A stretch of 64,000 nt of DNA from Spirosoma sp. SC4-14 (GTDB taxonomy: Bacteria; Bacteroidota; Bacteroidia; Cytophagales; Spirosomataceae). Within the stretch, counting starts at the first letter, position 1, and the number at the start of each line of letters is the position of its first letter. Positions 55,284 to 63,415 of this stretch are shown piece by piece. Under the pieces are notes generated by a model. That model was given only the letters and a program-made list of their open reading frames with translations, made no database searches and was not told the DNA's origin. The position numbers and the translations under genes are program-made. Where the stretch lies: the NCBI RefSeq assembly GCF_037201965.1, contig NZ_CP147518.1, positions 7,433,001 through 7,497,000 of the forward strand. The letters run 5' to 3'.

Positions 55284-56186
55284 ATGGGTAAGCCTTGCAG
55301 GATCAAAAGCATCAGTGAATTTCACAAACTAAGAGGCCTCTCCAAACCAGAGCATCCGCTCATTAGTGTAGTGAATATTGAAGATATTACCCTGCTGCCA
55401 GCAAGCCTTACCATCCTTGACTTTTATTGCATTTCTATCAAGCATACAACCGATGTAACATACCGGTATGGCCAGCAGGTGTATGATTTTCAGGGGGGTG
55501 TTCTGTTTTTCTCGGCACCCAAACAGGTGATTGGCTTCGAAACGATACAACTGCCCACCATAGCATCGGGGTGGTTTTTGCTGATTCATCCCGATTTTTT
55601 ATGGGGTATGCCCCTGGCAAAAACGATCAGGAACTATGAATTCTTTGATTATACTGTACACGAAGCGTTGTTTCTGTCGGATAAAGAAGAAAAAATAATT
55701 GAGGCCATTATTTCGCATATCCAACAGGAATATCGCGCAAACATTGATAAGTACAGCCAGGGCATTATCATTGCCCAAATCGAGCTATTGCTCAACTACG
55801 CAGAGCGTTTCTATAATCGTCAATTTATTACTCGCAAAATCAGTAACCATCAGCTATTGGCAAGGCTGGACGCCCTGCTTAATGACTATTTCGCCAGTGA
55901 GGAGCTTACGCTCAAAGGCTTGCCTACAGTGCAATCGGTGTGCGACAGGCTCAACATATCGGTAAGTTACCTGAGCCGCGTTCTGAAATTACTCACCGGG
56001 CAAAGTACCCAGCAACACATTCACGAAAAGCTGATTGAAAAAGCAAAAGAAAGGTTGTCTACTACTCAACTGTCGGTAAGCGAGATCGCCTATACGTTAG
56101 GTTTCGAGCATCCGCAGTCATTCAGCAAATTGTTTAAAGCAAAGACCAATCAGTCGCCTTTGGAGTTTAGAGCTTCCTTTAACTAA
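55284..56186 (+). CDS. AraC-family transcriptional regulator 1
   Basis: A 300-residue regulator. A cupin-like N-terminal sensing domain (about 40-150, PASLTILDFYCISIKH) is followed by two helix-turn-helix motifs at the C-terminus (SVCDRLNISVSYLSRVLK and SVSEIAYTLGFEHPQSFSKLFK), ending SPLEFRASFN. It is about half identical to the second AraC gene and follows an SDR gene by 11 nt, so it likely controls that gene. Ligand unknown. Confidence 0.9.
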   Translation: MGKPCRIKSISEFHKLRGLSKPEHPLISVVNIEDITLLPASLTILDFYCISIKHTTDVTYRYGQQVYDFQGGVLFFSAPKQVIGFETIQLPTIASGWFLLIHPDFLWGMPLAKTIRNYEFFDYTVHEALFLSDKEEKIIEAIISHIQQEYRANIDKYSQGIIIAQIELLLNYAERFYNRQFITRKISNHQLLARLDALLNDYFASEELTLKGLPTVQSVCDRLNISVSYLSRVLKLLTGQSTQQHIHEKLIEKAKERLSTTQLSVSEIAYTLGFEHPQSFSKLFKAKTNQSPLEFRASFN

Positions 56187-56524
56187 AGTTTACCAGGCAG
56201 GCCGAAGTTCCCCACTCTACCCGGCAGCCAGTTTAACGACAAGTTTTCAGAACTCGCTTCATTACATTACGCCCCACGATTGGTTTATTTTTCAGGCAAA
56301 ATCGGTTTAGCAAACGGGTTGCTTTTTACTGGACACGACGTTTAACACCCTTCATAAAAAAGCTGATTCAGTTTAGGGAAGATTCGTTTGTGGCTGTCGA
56401 CCCGCTTTAGCTCTGCAATAGACCGGAATGGCTGATTCCTCATTTCGACTACAAATCCCCTCAATTTGCCTACAAACGACAACTGCCTCCGAATGACCTT
56501 TGCCGTATCATTAACCGATGTCTT
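56187..56524 (+). other. 338-base gap between AraC 1 and SDR 2
   Basis: No gene is seen; the short open frame on the minus strand has no family features. The gap holds the two CTACAAA half-sites listed next. No promoter of good match; GACCTTTG at 56495-56502 differs from TAnnTTTG in the first base. Confidence 0.5.
56443..56476 (+). promoter_or_regulatory. Candidate AraC half-sites upstream of SDR gene 2
   Basis: TTTCGACTACAAA (56443-56455) and a second CTACAAA (56470-56476), cores 21 bp apart, 76 and 55 nt before the ATG. This matches the arrangement ahead of SDR gene 1. Confidence 0.5.
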
Positions 56525-57421
56525 ATGATACAACAAAACGAAACGTCCGGTAATAGCTCTGCTCAAATACCTGGACTAACGACTAAAGTCTGGTTTATTA
56601 CGGGCGCTTCCCGGGGGTTTGGACGCATTTGGGCCAACGCTGCCCTTGAGCGGGGCGACAAGGTGGTGGCCACTGCCCGCAAACGGGCAAGCCTTGATGA
56701 ACTGGCTGAAAAATTCGGCGAAAACGTGCTTACGCTGGAACTCGACGTGACCAATCCCGACCAGGTAAAGACGGTTGTCGAACAAGCTCATACGCACTTC
56801 GGCAGGTTAGATATCGTTCTTAATAATGCCGGTTATTCACTAGTTGGCACCATTGAAGAAGCCAGTGCTGCTGCTATTCATGCCCTTTATGAAACGAATA
56901 TTTTCGGTCCGATTTCTGTTATTCAGGCAGCCCTGCCGCTACTACGAAAGCAGGGGGGTGGGCATATCCTTGGCGTATCCAGCAACCTGGGCCATGTGAC
57001 ACTGCCGGTGATTGGCTACTATTGTTCGTCAAAGTGGGCATTCGAGGCTATTCACGAAAGCCTGGCCGCTGAGATTAAACCATTTGGCATCAATGTAACC
57101 CTTATCGAACCGGGGGCTTATGCCACTGAATTCGGTAGCCCGGAATCCTTAAAGTTTGCCCAGGGTCTCGATATCTATACCGATTTTAAGGCGCAATTTT
57201 TCAACCGTTTAAGAGCCCTGGAAAGAGGTAATCCGGCGGCAACCCCAGACGCGCTTTTTCGGGTGGTTGATGCCGAAAACCCTCCTTTACGGTTCTTTCT
57301 GGGTAGTCATAATTTGCCTGCCGTGCGCGATGCCTATAGTGAGCGATTAGCAACCTGGGAAGCCTGGGAAGCTGTTTCGAAGACGGCCCAGGGGCAATCC
57401 AATCAGGGAACTCCGAACTAA
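56525..57421 (+). CDS. Classical short-chain dehydrogenase/reductase
   Basis: A 298-residue SDR. Cofactor motif FITGASRGFGRIWANAAL (about 24-41), the NNAGYSLVG motif, Ser in LGVSSNLGH and the active site YYCSSKWAF (Tyr-x-x-x-Lys) are all present. SDRs of this type often reduce carbonyl compounds. It shares the CTACA arrangement with SDR gene 1, and it is followed by AraC gene 2. Substrate unknown. Confidence 0.92.
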   Translation: MIQQNETSGNSSAQIPGLTTKVWFITGASRGFGRIWANAALERGDKVVATARKRASLDELAEKFGENVLTLELDVTNPDQVKTVVEQAHTHFGRLDIVLNNAGYSLVGTIEEASAAAIHALYETNIFGPISVIQAALPLLRKQGGGHILGVSSNLGHVTLPVIGYYCSSKWAFEAIHESLAAEIKPFGINVTLIEPGAYATEFGSPESLKFAQGLDIYTDFKAQFFNRLRALERGNPAATPDALFRVVDAENPPLRFFLGSHNLPAVRDAYSERLATWEAWEAVSKTAQGQSNQGTPN

Positions 57422-57430
57422 GAAAATCGA

Positions 57431-57476
57431 TTATCATCCATGATAACCGATAGCTGTTTTTCCATCGGTTATCATG
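57431..57476 (+). promoter_or_regulatory. Nested inverted repeats at the AraC 2 start
   Basis: CATGATAACCGAT (57439-57451) pairs with ATCGGTTATCATG (57464-57476), 13 bp with 12-base loop, and the start ATG lies in the right arm. An extra TTATCAT / ATGATAA repeat (57431-57446) gives three copies of the same half-site. T-run follows. It may be a terminator for the SDR gene or an operator. Confidence 0.5.
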
Positions 57477-58412
57477 TTTTCGTACTTAGCGGTGAAAAAA
57501 GAAGAAAACAGCCCTTATAAAATTGAATCACTAACCGACGCGCACCGGGCCTTTGGCTTACCGAAGCCTCTGCATCCGTTGGTAAGTCTGATCAATGGCC
57601 CTCATTCGCAGGTTGAAGGAGTCAGGTTTCCGCCCTACCATGTGCTGGGTTTTTATAAAATATCGTATAAACCAAAGCTGAGTGGTAAATTAAAATACGG
57701 CCAGCATCATTATGATTTTGACGAAGGAGGTTTGTTATTCGCTTCGCCTGGTCAGCTTATTGGCAACAACGACAATGATGCCAGCGTTTGTTCTGCCTAT
57801 ACGTTGCTGATTCATCCTGATTTCTTTTTAGGCTATCCTCTGGCCAAAACCATTAAGCAGTATGGTTTCTTCTCCTATTCGACTCATGAAACGTTACACC
57901 TTTCGGAAGAGGAAAAGGGAAACATTATTGGGATCTTTAAAATGATCGACCATGAGTTACACAGCCGAATCGATGACTCAAGCCAGGCTGTCATTATAGC
58001 TCAGATTGAGTTGTTGCTCAATTATGCCAATCGGTACTACAAGCGCCAGTTCATCACCCGCAAAGCAGTCAACAGTGATCTGTTACAAAAGCTGGAAGAT
58101 GTAATAGAAGCTTATTTTACCGATGAACTGTCCTTAAACCAGGGCTTACCGACGGTTCACTACCTGGCCGAACAGGTCAATCTTTCTCCGAGTTATTTAA
58201 GTGATATGCTGCGATCCCTAATTGGTCAAAATGCGCAGCAGTATGTTCATGATAAACTCATCGAAAAAGCGAAAGAAATTTTATCTACGACCAACTTATC
58301 GGTCAGCGAAGTAGCCTATGCTTTGGGTTTCGAGCACTCCCAATCGTTCAGTAAGCTCTTTAAAACGAAAACGCACTTGTCTCCCCTGGCCTTCAGACGG
58401 TCGTTTAATTAA
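57474..58412 (+). CDS. AraC-family transcriptional regulator 2
   Basis: A 312-residue paralogue of AraC 1. It has the same cupin-like N-domain (PPYHVLGFYKISYKP) and two helix-turn-helix motifs (YLAEQVNLSPSYLSDMLR and SVSEVAYALGFEHSQSFSKLFK). The listed ATG lies inside a hairpin; an in-frame GTG at 57492 (reading MKKEENSPYKIESL) begins after it and lines up better with AraC 1. It follows SDR 2 by 52 nt. Confidence 0.88.
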   Translation: MFSYLAVKKEENSPYKIESLTDAHRAFGLPKPLHPLVSLINGPHSQVEGVRFPPYHVLGFYKISYKPKLSGKLKYGQHHYDFDEGGLLFASPGQLIGNNDNDASVCSAYTLLIHPDFFLGYPLAKTIKQYGFFSYSTHETLHLSEEEKGNIIGIFKMIDHELHSRIDDSSQAVIIAQIELLLNYANRYYKRQFITRKAVNSDLLQKLEDVIEAYFTDELSLNQGLPTVHYLAEQVNLSPSYLSDMLRSLIGQNAQQYVHDKLIEKAKEILSTTNLSVSEVAYALGFEHSQSFSKLFKTKTHLSPLAFRRSFN

Positions 58413-58428
58413 GCAGAGACCATTTGAT

Positions 58429-58474
58429 TCCGGCTGGCTCCATATCGTATTTGGCGCATGGAGCCAGCCGGAAC
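58429..58474 (+). terminator. Hairpin after AraC 2
   Basis: A perfect 16-bp stem TTCCGGCTGGCTCCAT / ATGGAGCCAGCCGGAA (58429-58444, 58459-58474) with 14-base loop, lying between convergent genes. No T-run. Confidence 0.65.
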
Positions 58475-58577
58475 AACATGCTCAATCGATACCGATTACC
58501 AGAAGGCATATCGATCCGTCAATAGCTTTCGCTTCCAGTTGGAGATGGGATAGCCAAACATGATGGATCTGGATACC

Positions 58578-59168
58578 TTACTTTTTTAAAATGCCTTTTT
58601 CAACGCTGTCGTTAAGTAGCTGCTCGGCATAGCGCCAGATTTGAGTCGATCCCTGTTGGATGACTTGCTTTTTGGCATACACCTTATCATACTTTACGCT
58701 GAATTCAGCCCAGGTTCCCCCTTTGTTCGACGCATTCTGCAAGAGAGGTTCGAGTCGATCCATAGCACGGGCAAATTTGGCTTCGTTGGTTTGCCCCGCT
58801 TCAAACTCTTCCCAAACAGCTATGAATTCGGCGGCTTGCTCTTCAGGCAGTAAGCCAAAGATCCGTTTAGCCGCTGCCCGCTCTTCAACCGTATTATCAT
58901 GGCTTTTTTGCGTATCATAGATAAATGTGTCGCCAGCATCTATTTCAACAATATCATGAATCAGCAGCATCTTTATCACCCTAAGCATATTGAGCGGGAA
59001 ATTCGCGTGCTCAGCCAACACAAGAGCCATTAAGGCAAGATGCCAACTGTGTTCAGCGTCGTTCTCCCTTCGGTCGCTGTTCAGTAACTTCGTCTTACGA
59101 AGGATATACTTAAGCTTATCCACCTCCTTGATGAACTCAATCTGCAGGGAAAGAATAGCCGATTCCAT
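58578..59168 (-). CDS. HD-domain phosphohydrolase (YfbR/YGK1-like)
   Basis: A 196-residue HD-domain protein. The metal site is formed by DAEHSWHLALMAL and LLIHDIVEIDAGDTF, the HD pair being present. The family includes 5'-deoxynucleotidases such as YfbR. The start is the ATG at 59168; the upstream extension contains the promoter. A promoter with TTG-N19-CAATTTTG and a 14-bp palindrome precede it. The Crp/Fnr-type gene lies 75 nt upstream. Confidence 0.85.
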   Translation of the reverse strand: MESAILSLQIEFIKEVDKLKYILRKTKLLNSDRRENDAEHSWHLALMALVLAEHANFPLNMLRVIKMLLIHDIVEIDAGDTFIYDTQKSHDNTVEERAAAKRIFGLLPEEQAAEFIAVWEEFEAGQTNEAKFARAMDRLEPLLQNASNKGGTWAEFSVKYDKVYAKKQVIQQGSTQIWRYAEQLLNDSVEKGILKK

Positions 59169-59190
59169 CTGTTGCTTTTTAATGATGGAG

Positions 59191-59220
59191 CAAAATTGAA
59201 CGCTAGGGGTATAAATGCAA
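59191..59220 (-). promoter_or_regulatory. Promoter of the HD gene
   Basis: On the minus strand TTG (59220-59218), 19 bases, CAATTTTG (59198-59191); one mismatch from TAnnTTTG. Leader of about 15 nt to the ATG at 59168. Confidence 0.5.
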
Positions 59221-59234
59221 TTGCCAATTGGCAA
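59221..59234. promoter_or_regulatory. 14-bp palindromic site next to the HD promoter
   Basis: TTGCCAATTGGCAA is a perfect palindrome directly upstream of the -33 box. Its place fits an activator site. The nearest regulator is the Crp/Fnr-like gene just upstream. Confidence 0.5.
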
Positions 59235-59242
59235 GAAATACG

Positions 59243-59812
59243 CTAGACGATATTTTTTCGTATCCGGCTGAGCGAAGATGGGGTAATGCCCAGATAAGAG
59301 GCTATCATACTGAGCGGAACACGGTTGGCCAATCCGGGGTAATGATCCAGAAAGTTCAGGTATCTTTTCTGGGCGTCCTGTACTATCATATTACTAGTGA
59401 ACTTCAACTTATTTTCCAGAACGTAGGACGTGATTTTAACGAATATATCCTGCCATCCGGGAATAAGAGCTGAAAGCTGAGTAAAGTCTTCTTTGGAAAA
59501 GACTAAAAGCTGGCAATCTGTGATGGCTTCAATGTACTCGGTGGAGGGCATTTCATCACGAAAACTGTTGATATCAACAACAAATCGATTCTCATAAATA
59601 AAGTATCGGGTGAAACTGTCGCCAAGTTTATCGTAATAACAGACCCTGAAAATCCCCTTTGTAACATATCCTAGTTGATTGGAAATTTTCCCAGCTTCTG
59701 CAAAGTAAGTCCCTTTGGCAATGTTTCTGCGTTTGGCCTTCGCCTGAATCAACTCCCGATGCTGAACCGCAAGGTGTCCAAATTGAAGCAAATAGGTAAT
59801 GAGCTCTTCCAT
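59243..59812 (-). CDS. Crp/Fnr-family transcriptional regulator
   Basis: A 189-residue regulator with an N-terminal cyclic-nucleotide-binding-like fold (AKRRNIAKGTYFAEAGK, IFRVCYYDKLGDSFTRYF) and a C-terminal winged helix (VPLSMIASYLGITPSSLSRIRK). No Fnr-type Cys cluster is visible. This type is common in Bacteroidota, with unknown effectors. It precedes the HD gene on the same strand. Confidence 0.88.
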   Translation of the reverse strand: MEELITYLLQFGHLAVQHRELIQAKAKRRNIAKGTYFAEAGKISNQLGYVTKGIFRVCYYDKLGDSFTRYFIYENRFVVDINSFRDEMPSTEYIEAITDCQLLVFSKEDFTQLSALIPGWQDIFVKITSYVLENKLKFTSNMIVQDAQKRYLNFLDHYPGLANRVPLSMIASYLGITPSSLSRIRKNIV

Positions 59813-59853
59813 TAGCTAAAGCTATTAAGTAATGCACAAACATTGTTCCCCGT

Positions 59854-59885
59854 TCCCCAACATTGTTTACTAGCAATGTTGGGGA
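59854..59885. repeat. Inverted repeat upstream of the Crp/Fnr-like gene
   Basis: TCCCCAACATTG (59854-59865) pairs with CAATGTTGGGGA (59874-59885), loop 8. ACATTGTT also repeats directly at 59840 and 59860. It may be an autoregulatory site. Confidence 0.45.
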
Positions 59886-60001
59886 CTTTCTTCTTTGCCT
59901 TTTGCTGCTAATGATGCACAAGCTTACTAAACCCTGGTCTCATACAACTTGTGTTCATTAGGCAATATCGGATCTATTGAATCGGGGATCATATACTCTC
60001 G

Positions 60002-60042
60002 AAAACGCAAAAGCCGCTGATTATCAGCGGCTTTTGCGTTTT
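60002..60042 (-). terminator. Terminator after tRNA-Leu
   Basis: A 19-bp hairpin (60002-60020 and 60024-60042, loop TTA), with a T tract on the minus strand, 28 nt downstream of tRNA-Leu. Confidence 0.8.
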
Positions 60043-60069
60043 ATAACTTACTCTTGTCAGAGCGTTTTG

Positions 60070-60155
60070 TACCAGGAGCGGGAATCGAACCCGCACGGCC
60101 CGTAAGGACCACAGGATTTTAAGTCCGGCGCGTCTACCTGTTCCGCCATCCCGGC
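60070..60155 (-). tRNA. tRNA-Leu (UAA)
   Basis: An 86-base cloverleaf with acceptor GCCGGGA / TCCTGGT, anticodon loop CTTAAAA (anticodon UAA), a long variable arm as in class II tRNAs and T loop GGTTCGATTCC. CCA is not encoded. Confidence 0.93.
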
Positions 60156-60185
60156 AACCTTTTATTCCGCCGAAGCGGTTTTTAC

Positions 60186-60217
60186 AAAAAAAGCACCGTT
60201 GGTCGGTGCCTTTTTTT
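60186..60217 (-). terminator. Terminator between the two tRNAs
   Basis: Stem GCACCG / CGGTGC (60193-60198, 60204-60209) with A/T tails on both sides; on the minus strand it ends in seven T. It terminates tRNA-Gly, so the two tRNAs may be separate units. Confidence 0.75.
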
Positions 60218-60219
60218 GG

Positions 60220-60292
60220 AGCGAAAGACGGGGTTCGAACCCGCGACCTCGACCTTGGCAAGGTCGCGCTCTACCAGCTGAGCTACTTTCGC
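60220..60292 (-). tRNA. tRNA-Gly (GCC)
   Basis: A 73-base cloverleaf: acceptor GCGAAAG / CTTTCGC, D loop AGCTGGTAGAG, anticodon loop TTGCCAA (anticodon GCC), T loop GGTTCGAACCC. The CCA end is encoded (60219-60217). Confidence 0.95.
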
Positions 60293-60413
60293 GTTTATCA
60301 TTCGCCCTACCTCGGCGAATTGTGGATGCAAATTTAGGGCGTTTTGCTGGTTTGTCAAGCTATTACCCGAAAAATTTTCCAATTAATTTCTCCTTAACTC
60401 GTTCCAAATCTGA

Positions 60414-61280
60414 TTACGAACGAGTTAAGGCAATCAAAAAAAGAAAAAAACTGTTTAGCCCAATACTCGATATCCACATCATCTGCATGGTCGTTCGATA
60501 ATTAGCCTGATTAGGGTCTTTGTATACCCGGGAAAACCATCGCAGAAAGAAAATAACGGCAGGCAACAGGAACAACAGGTAGATCAGAATGAGGTAACTT
60601 CCTTCAAAATAGATGTAAAAACCTACCATCGATAACAGATACATCACTACTGCACAAATAAATGTACCTCGAACACCCATCATCAGACTAATGGTTCTGT
60701 CGCCACGCCGGGCGTCCTCTTCGTGCTGATAGACCTGTGTGACCGGATAGAGCGCCATCAGATTCAGGGTGGCCAGCAGCCCTCCTAAAAGAAGTTTCGG
60801 CTGGCCAATCGTCGATAGAGGCAAATCATTGATTGATATGTAGGTCATTACGTACGTAATGCCGCCCTGCAATACACTTATAAGCAACCAACTCAGGATT
60901 GGGTATTTTTTCAGTCGAATACGGTCGTGACTGTAGGCTTTGGTCACAAAGCCATAGACCAGTAAATAGAGCACAAATGGCCAGTTTACAAAAATGCTCC
61001 CCAGCACCAATGCAACAACATCGAGCGCCCACGATACCCAATAGAGATCTTTATCGACAGGTGGCGGTTTTTCCAAACCACCTATACTGCCCTCATCTTT
61101 ATCGAAATAGCTATTATAGGCATTACTGGCCGGATACAACAACAAGTGAACAATAAGCAAAACGGCTACCGATTTACCCAGATCTGGATGCACCGACTGG
61201 CTTACGGCAAACCAGAACATTGGCAATAGAAAAACGGAGAAGGGTACGCGAAGGTGTAGCCAGATAGTGCGGGCAGTCAT
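60414..61280 (-). CDS. UbiA-family membrane prenyltransferase
   Basis: A 288-residue enzyme with about eight to nine membrane helices. The first Asp-rich motif reads NAYNSYFDKDEG (N-x3-D-x-D like) and the second YQHEEDARRGDRT, as in UbiA prenyltransferases. It would transfer an isoprenoid chain to an aromatic acceptor. It is divergent from a type III polyketide synthase gene (98 nt), suggesting a prenylated polyphenol product; a role in quinone synthesis is the other option. Confidence 0.85.
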   Translation of the reverse strand: MTARTIWLHLRVPFSVFLLPMFWFAVSQSVHPDLGKSVAVLLIVHLLLYPASNAYNSYFDKDEGSIGGLEKPPPVDKDLYWVSWALDVVALVLGSIFVNWPFVLYLLVYGFVTKAYSHDRIRLKKYPILSWLLISVLQGGITYVMTYISINDLPLSTIGQPKLLLGGLLATLNLMALYPVTQVYQHEEDARRGDRTISLMMGVRGTFICAVVMYLLSMVGFYIYFEGSYLILIYLLFLLPAVIFFLRWFSRVYKDPNQANYRTTMQMMWISSIGLNSFFLFLIALTRS

Positions 61281-61378
61281 AACGTGATGGCGATGCGAGT
61301 TGTCAATTTACAGAACTTTCGGCAATCGGCATAGTTATACATCCATAGCACTCTATGAATTAATAGTCGACCCATCGG

Positions 61379-62575
61379 ATGGACCTAACGCAATCTTTAC
61401 CAGACGGTTATATTAATGCAATCGGCACGGCAGTACCGCTTTATTTTTCTACCCAGCAACAGGCCGCTGAGCTAATGGCCGATTTACTTCATTTTGAGGA
61501 CCAGGACCGCCGACGGCTCATGACGCTCTATCGCTATACTCGAATTGATAAGCGGCACACTGTACTGGCTGATTACACAAGGTCGCCCGGCGCGTTTACG
61601 TTTTACCCAAACACACCCGATTTGGAGCCATTTCCAACGGTTAGCCAGCGAATGGGAGTCTATCGGCAGGAAGCGGTACCTCTAGCTTTAAAAGCCATTC
61701 AGGATTGCTTTTCTAGTTATCCGGGATTCGATCCGCAATCGATTACGCACCTCATCACGGTTAGCTGTACGGGCATGTATGCCCCTGGTCCTGATATTGA
61801 GCTTATCGAAGCACTTGGCCTACCAACAACTACCCAACGGCTGGCCATCAATTTTATGGGTTGTTATGGCGCTTTCAATGGCCTCAAGGCTGCCAATGCT
61901 ATTGTTAAGGCCAACAGCAGCGCCAAAGTACTGGTTGTATGCATCGAGCTATGTAGCATTCATTTTCAGAAACGAACCGATACGGACTACCTGCTCTCAA
62001 ATGCTCTCTTTGCCGATGGTTCAGCATCTGTGCTGGTCGAAAGTACGCCAAGACCTGAACAATCGTTCCGGCTACGGTCGTTTTACTGCGATCTGCTGCC
62101 CGAAGGAAAACAGGCAATGGCCTGGCACATTGGCGATTTTGGCTTTGAAATGACTCTTACTTCAGAGGTACCTCGTCACATTCAGCAAGGCATTGGCCAA
62201 CTGCTTAGCCAATTGCTTCACCAATGTCAGCTAGCCCTGGATGCCATTGGCCAGTTTGCACTTCACCCCGGTGGCCGCCGAATTCTGGAAGTTATTGAGG
62301 CTCAACTGGGCATTACTACCAACGATAACAGATATGCCTATACTGTGCTCAGGCAATACGGCAATATGTCGTCGGCTACGGTTCTGTTCGTGCTGAAGGC
62401 AATTTGGGATGATCTGATTTCGGGAGTTGTTGAACCAGACCTGAAACGGCCGAATATACTAAGCTGTGCATTTGGTCCCGGTCTGACCCTGGAAGCCATG
62501 ATACTCGAAGCGCTCGTGGCCGAAACCACTCCGGCTAGGTCAGAATCTTCCAGCGCATTAGCCCTAGTTTCGTAA
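61379..62575 (+). CDS. Type III polyketide synthase (chalcone/stilbene synthase family)
   Basis: A 398-residue ketosynthase. The triad is Cys162 (NFMGCYGAFNGL), His296 (FALHPGGRRILE) and Asn329 (QYGNMSSATVLF). Gatekeeper residues cannot be assigned. Such enzymes condense malonyl-CoA on an acyl starter to make pyrones, resorcinols or phloroglucinols. No methyltransferase or oxidase is adjacent; UbiA is divergent. Its end overlaps the end of the next gene by 41 nt. Confidence 0.9.
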   Translation: MDLTQSLPDGYINAIGTAVPLYFSTQQQAAELMADLLHFEDQDRRRLMTLYRYTRIDKRHTVLADYTRSPGAFTFYPNTPDLEPFPTVSQRMGVYRQEAVPLALKAIQDCFSSYPGFDPQSITHLITVSCTGMYAPGPDIELIEALGLPTTTQRLAINFMGCYGAFNGLKAANAIVKANSSAKVLVVCIELCSIHFQKRTDTDYLLSNALFADGSASVLVESTPRPEQSFRLRSFYCDLLPEGKQAMAWHIGDFGFEMTLTSEVPRHIQQGIGQLLSQLLHQCQLALDAIGQFALHPGGRRILEVIEAQLGITTNDNRYAYTVLRQYGNMSSATVLFVLKAIWDDLISGVVEPDLKRPNILSCAFGPGLTLEAMILEALVAETTPARSESSSALALVS

Positions 62576-63275
62576 GGAAATAGAACAACGATGTTCGTAG
62601 CACACCCAAGCCATAAATAGAGCTTCGGCGGAAATTGATCGACGAGGCTTCTTCAAAATATTTGGTTGGACAGGTCACTTCTGCAATTTCGTAGCCCTTA
62701 TAAAAAATCTGGGCAATCATTTCATTATCGAAAATAAAATCGTCGGAGTTGTGCGTAAAGTCAAGATTTTGTAAAACCTGACCCGAAAATGCCCGATACC
62801 CCGTGTGGTATTCCGACAGCTTCTGATTCATCAGAAGATTTTGCGCAAATGTCAGAAAGCGGTTGGCAATATATTTATACATGGGCATTCCGCCTTTCAG
62901 GGCGCCCTTTCCCAAAATTCTGGAAGCAAATACAACCGGATAGAGTCCGTTGCCAATGATTGAAATCATGGCAGGCAGCAGCATGGGTGTGTACTGATAA
63001 TCGGGGTGTAGCATTACTACTATATCAGCGCCAAGTTCCAGCGCTTTGGCATAGCAGGTTTTCTGATTTCCCCCATAGCCTTTATTTTTATCGTGCCGAA
63101 TTACATGGCGAATTCCTAATTGGCGAGCTACATCGACGGTATTGTCAGGACTGGCATCGTCAACAAGAATTACGTCGTCAACAAGATCGAATGGAATTTC
63201 ACGGTAGGTACGCTCCAGTGTAAGAGCTGCCCGATAGGCGGGCATCACTACAATAACTTTTTTATTATTAAACAT
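62535..63275 (-). CDS. Family 2 glycosyltransferase
   Basis: A 246-residue GT-A enzyme with a DPM/polyprenyl-phosphate glycosyltransferase-like N-terminal fold: VIVVMPAYRAALTLERTY, ILVDDASPDNT, the KNKGYGGNQKT segment and HPDYQYTP in place of a D-x-D. The C-terminal part has a hydrophobic segment (about 225-240). It could add sugar to a lipid carrier. It converges on, and overlaps, the polyketide synthase gene. Confidence 0.88.
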   Translation of the reverse strand: MFNNKKVIVVMPAYRAALTLERTYREIPFDLVDDVILVDDASPDNTVDVARQLGIRHVIRHDKNKGYGGNQKTCYAKALELGADIVVMLHPDYQYTPMLLPAMISIIGNGLYPVVFASRILGKGALKGGMPMYKYIANRFLTFAQNLLMNQKLSEYHTGYRAFSGQVLQNLDFTHNSDDFIFDNEMIAQIFYKGYEIAEVTCPTKYFEEASSINFRRSSIYGLGVLRTSLFYFLTKLGLMRWKILT

Positions 63276-63351
63276 AGTCCAAAACTAAGACGTTGATAGC
63301 ATTATGCCAATTATTTGTGGATAGAAGCCAGAAGCTTCGGCAGATTGCTTG

Positions 63352-63359
63352 TAGATTTG
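63352..63359 (+). promoter_or_regulatory. Candidate -7 box of the TerC gene
   Basis: TAGATTTG fits TAnnTTTG, about 57 nt upstream of the ATG. No TTG at the right distance. No riboswitch-like structure seen in the leader. Confidence 0.4.
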
Positions 63360-63415
63360 CGTATTGATTCAACTATCTAGTCAACTGGCGTTAGTTTTCT
63401 CTTCGCCTTTTTTTT

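Noticed and set aside
56342-56566. 74-residue minus-strand frame in the SDR 2 upstream gap
   Set aside because: No family feature, overlaps the SDR start, and lies over the CTACA half-sites.
60199-60501. Plus-strand frame beginning MVGAFFWSERRGSNPRP
   Set aside because: This is the usual artefact of translating the antisense of a tRNA; the tRNA-Gly explains it.
63276-63415. Metal- or pH-sensing riboswitch ahead of the TerC gene
   Set aside because: TerC/Alx genes often have one, but no matching stems are visible in this leader.
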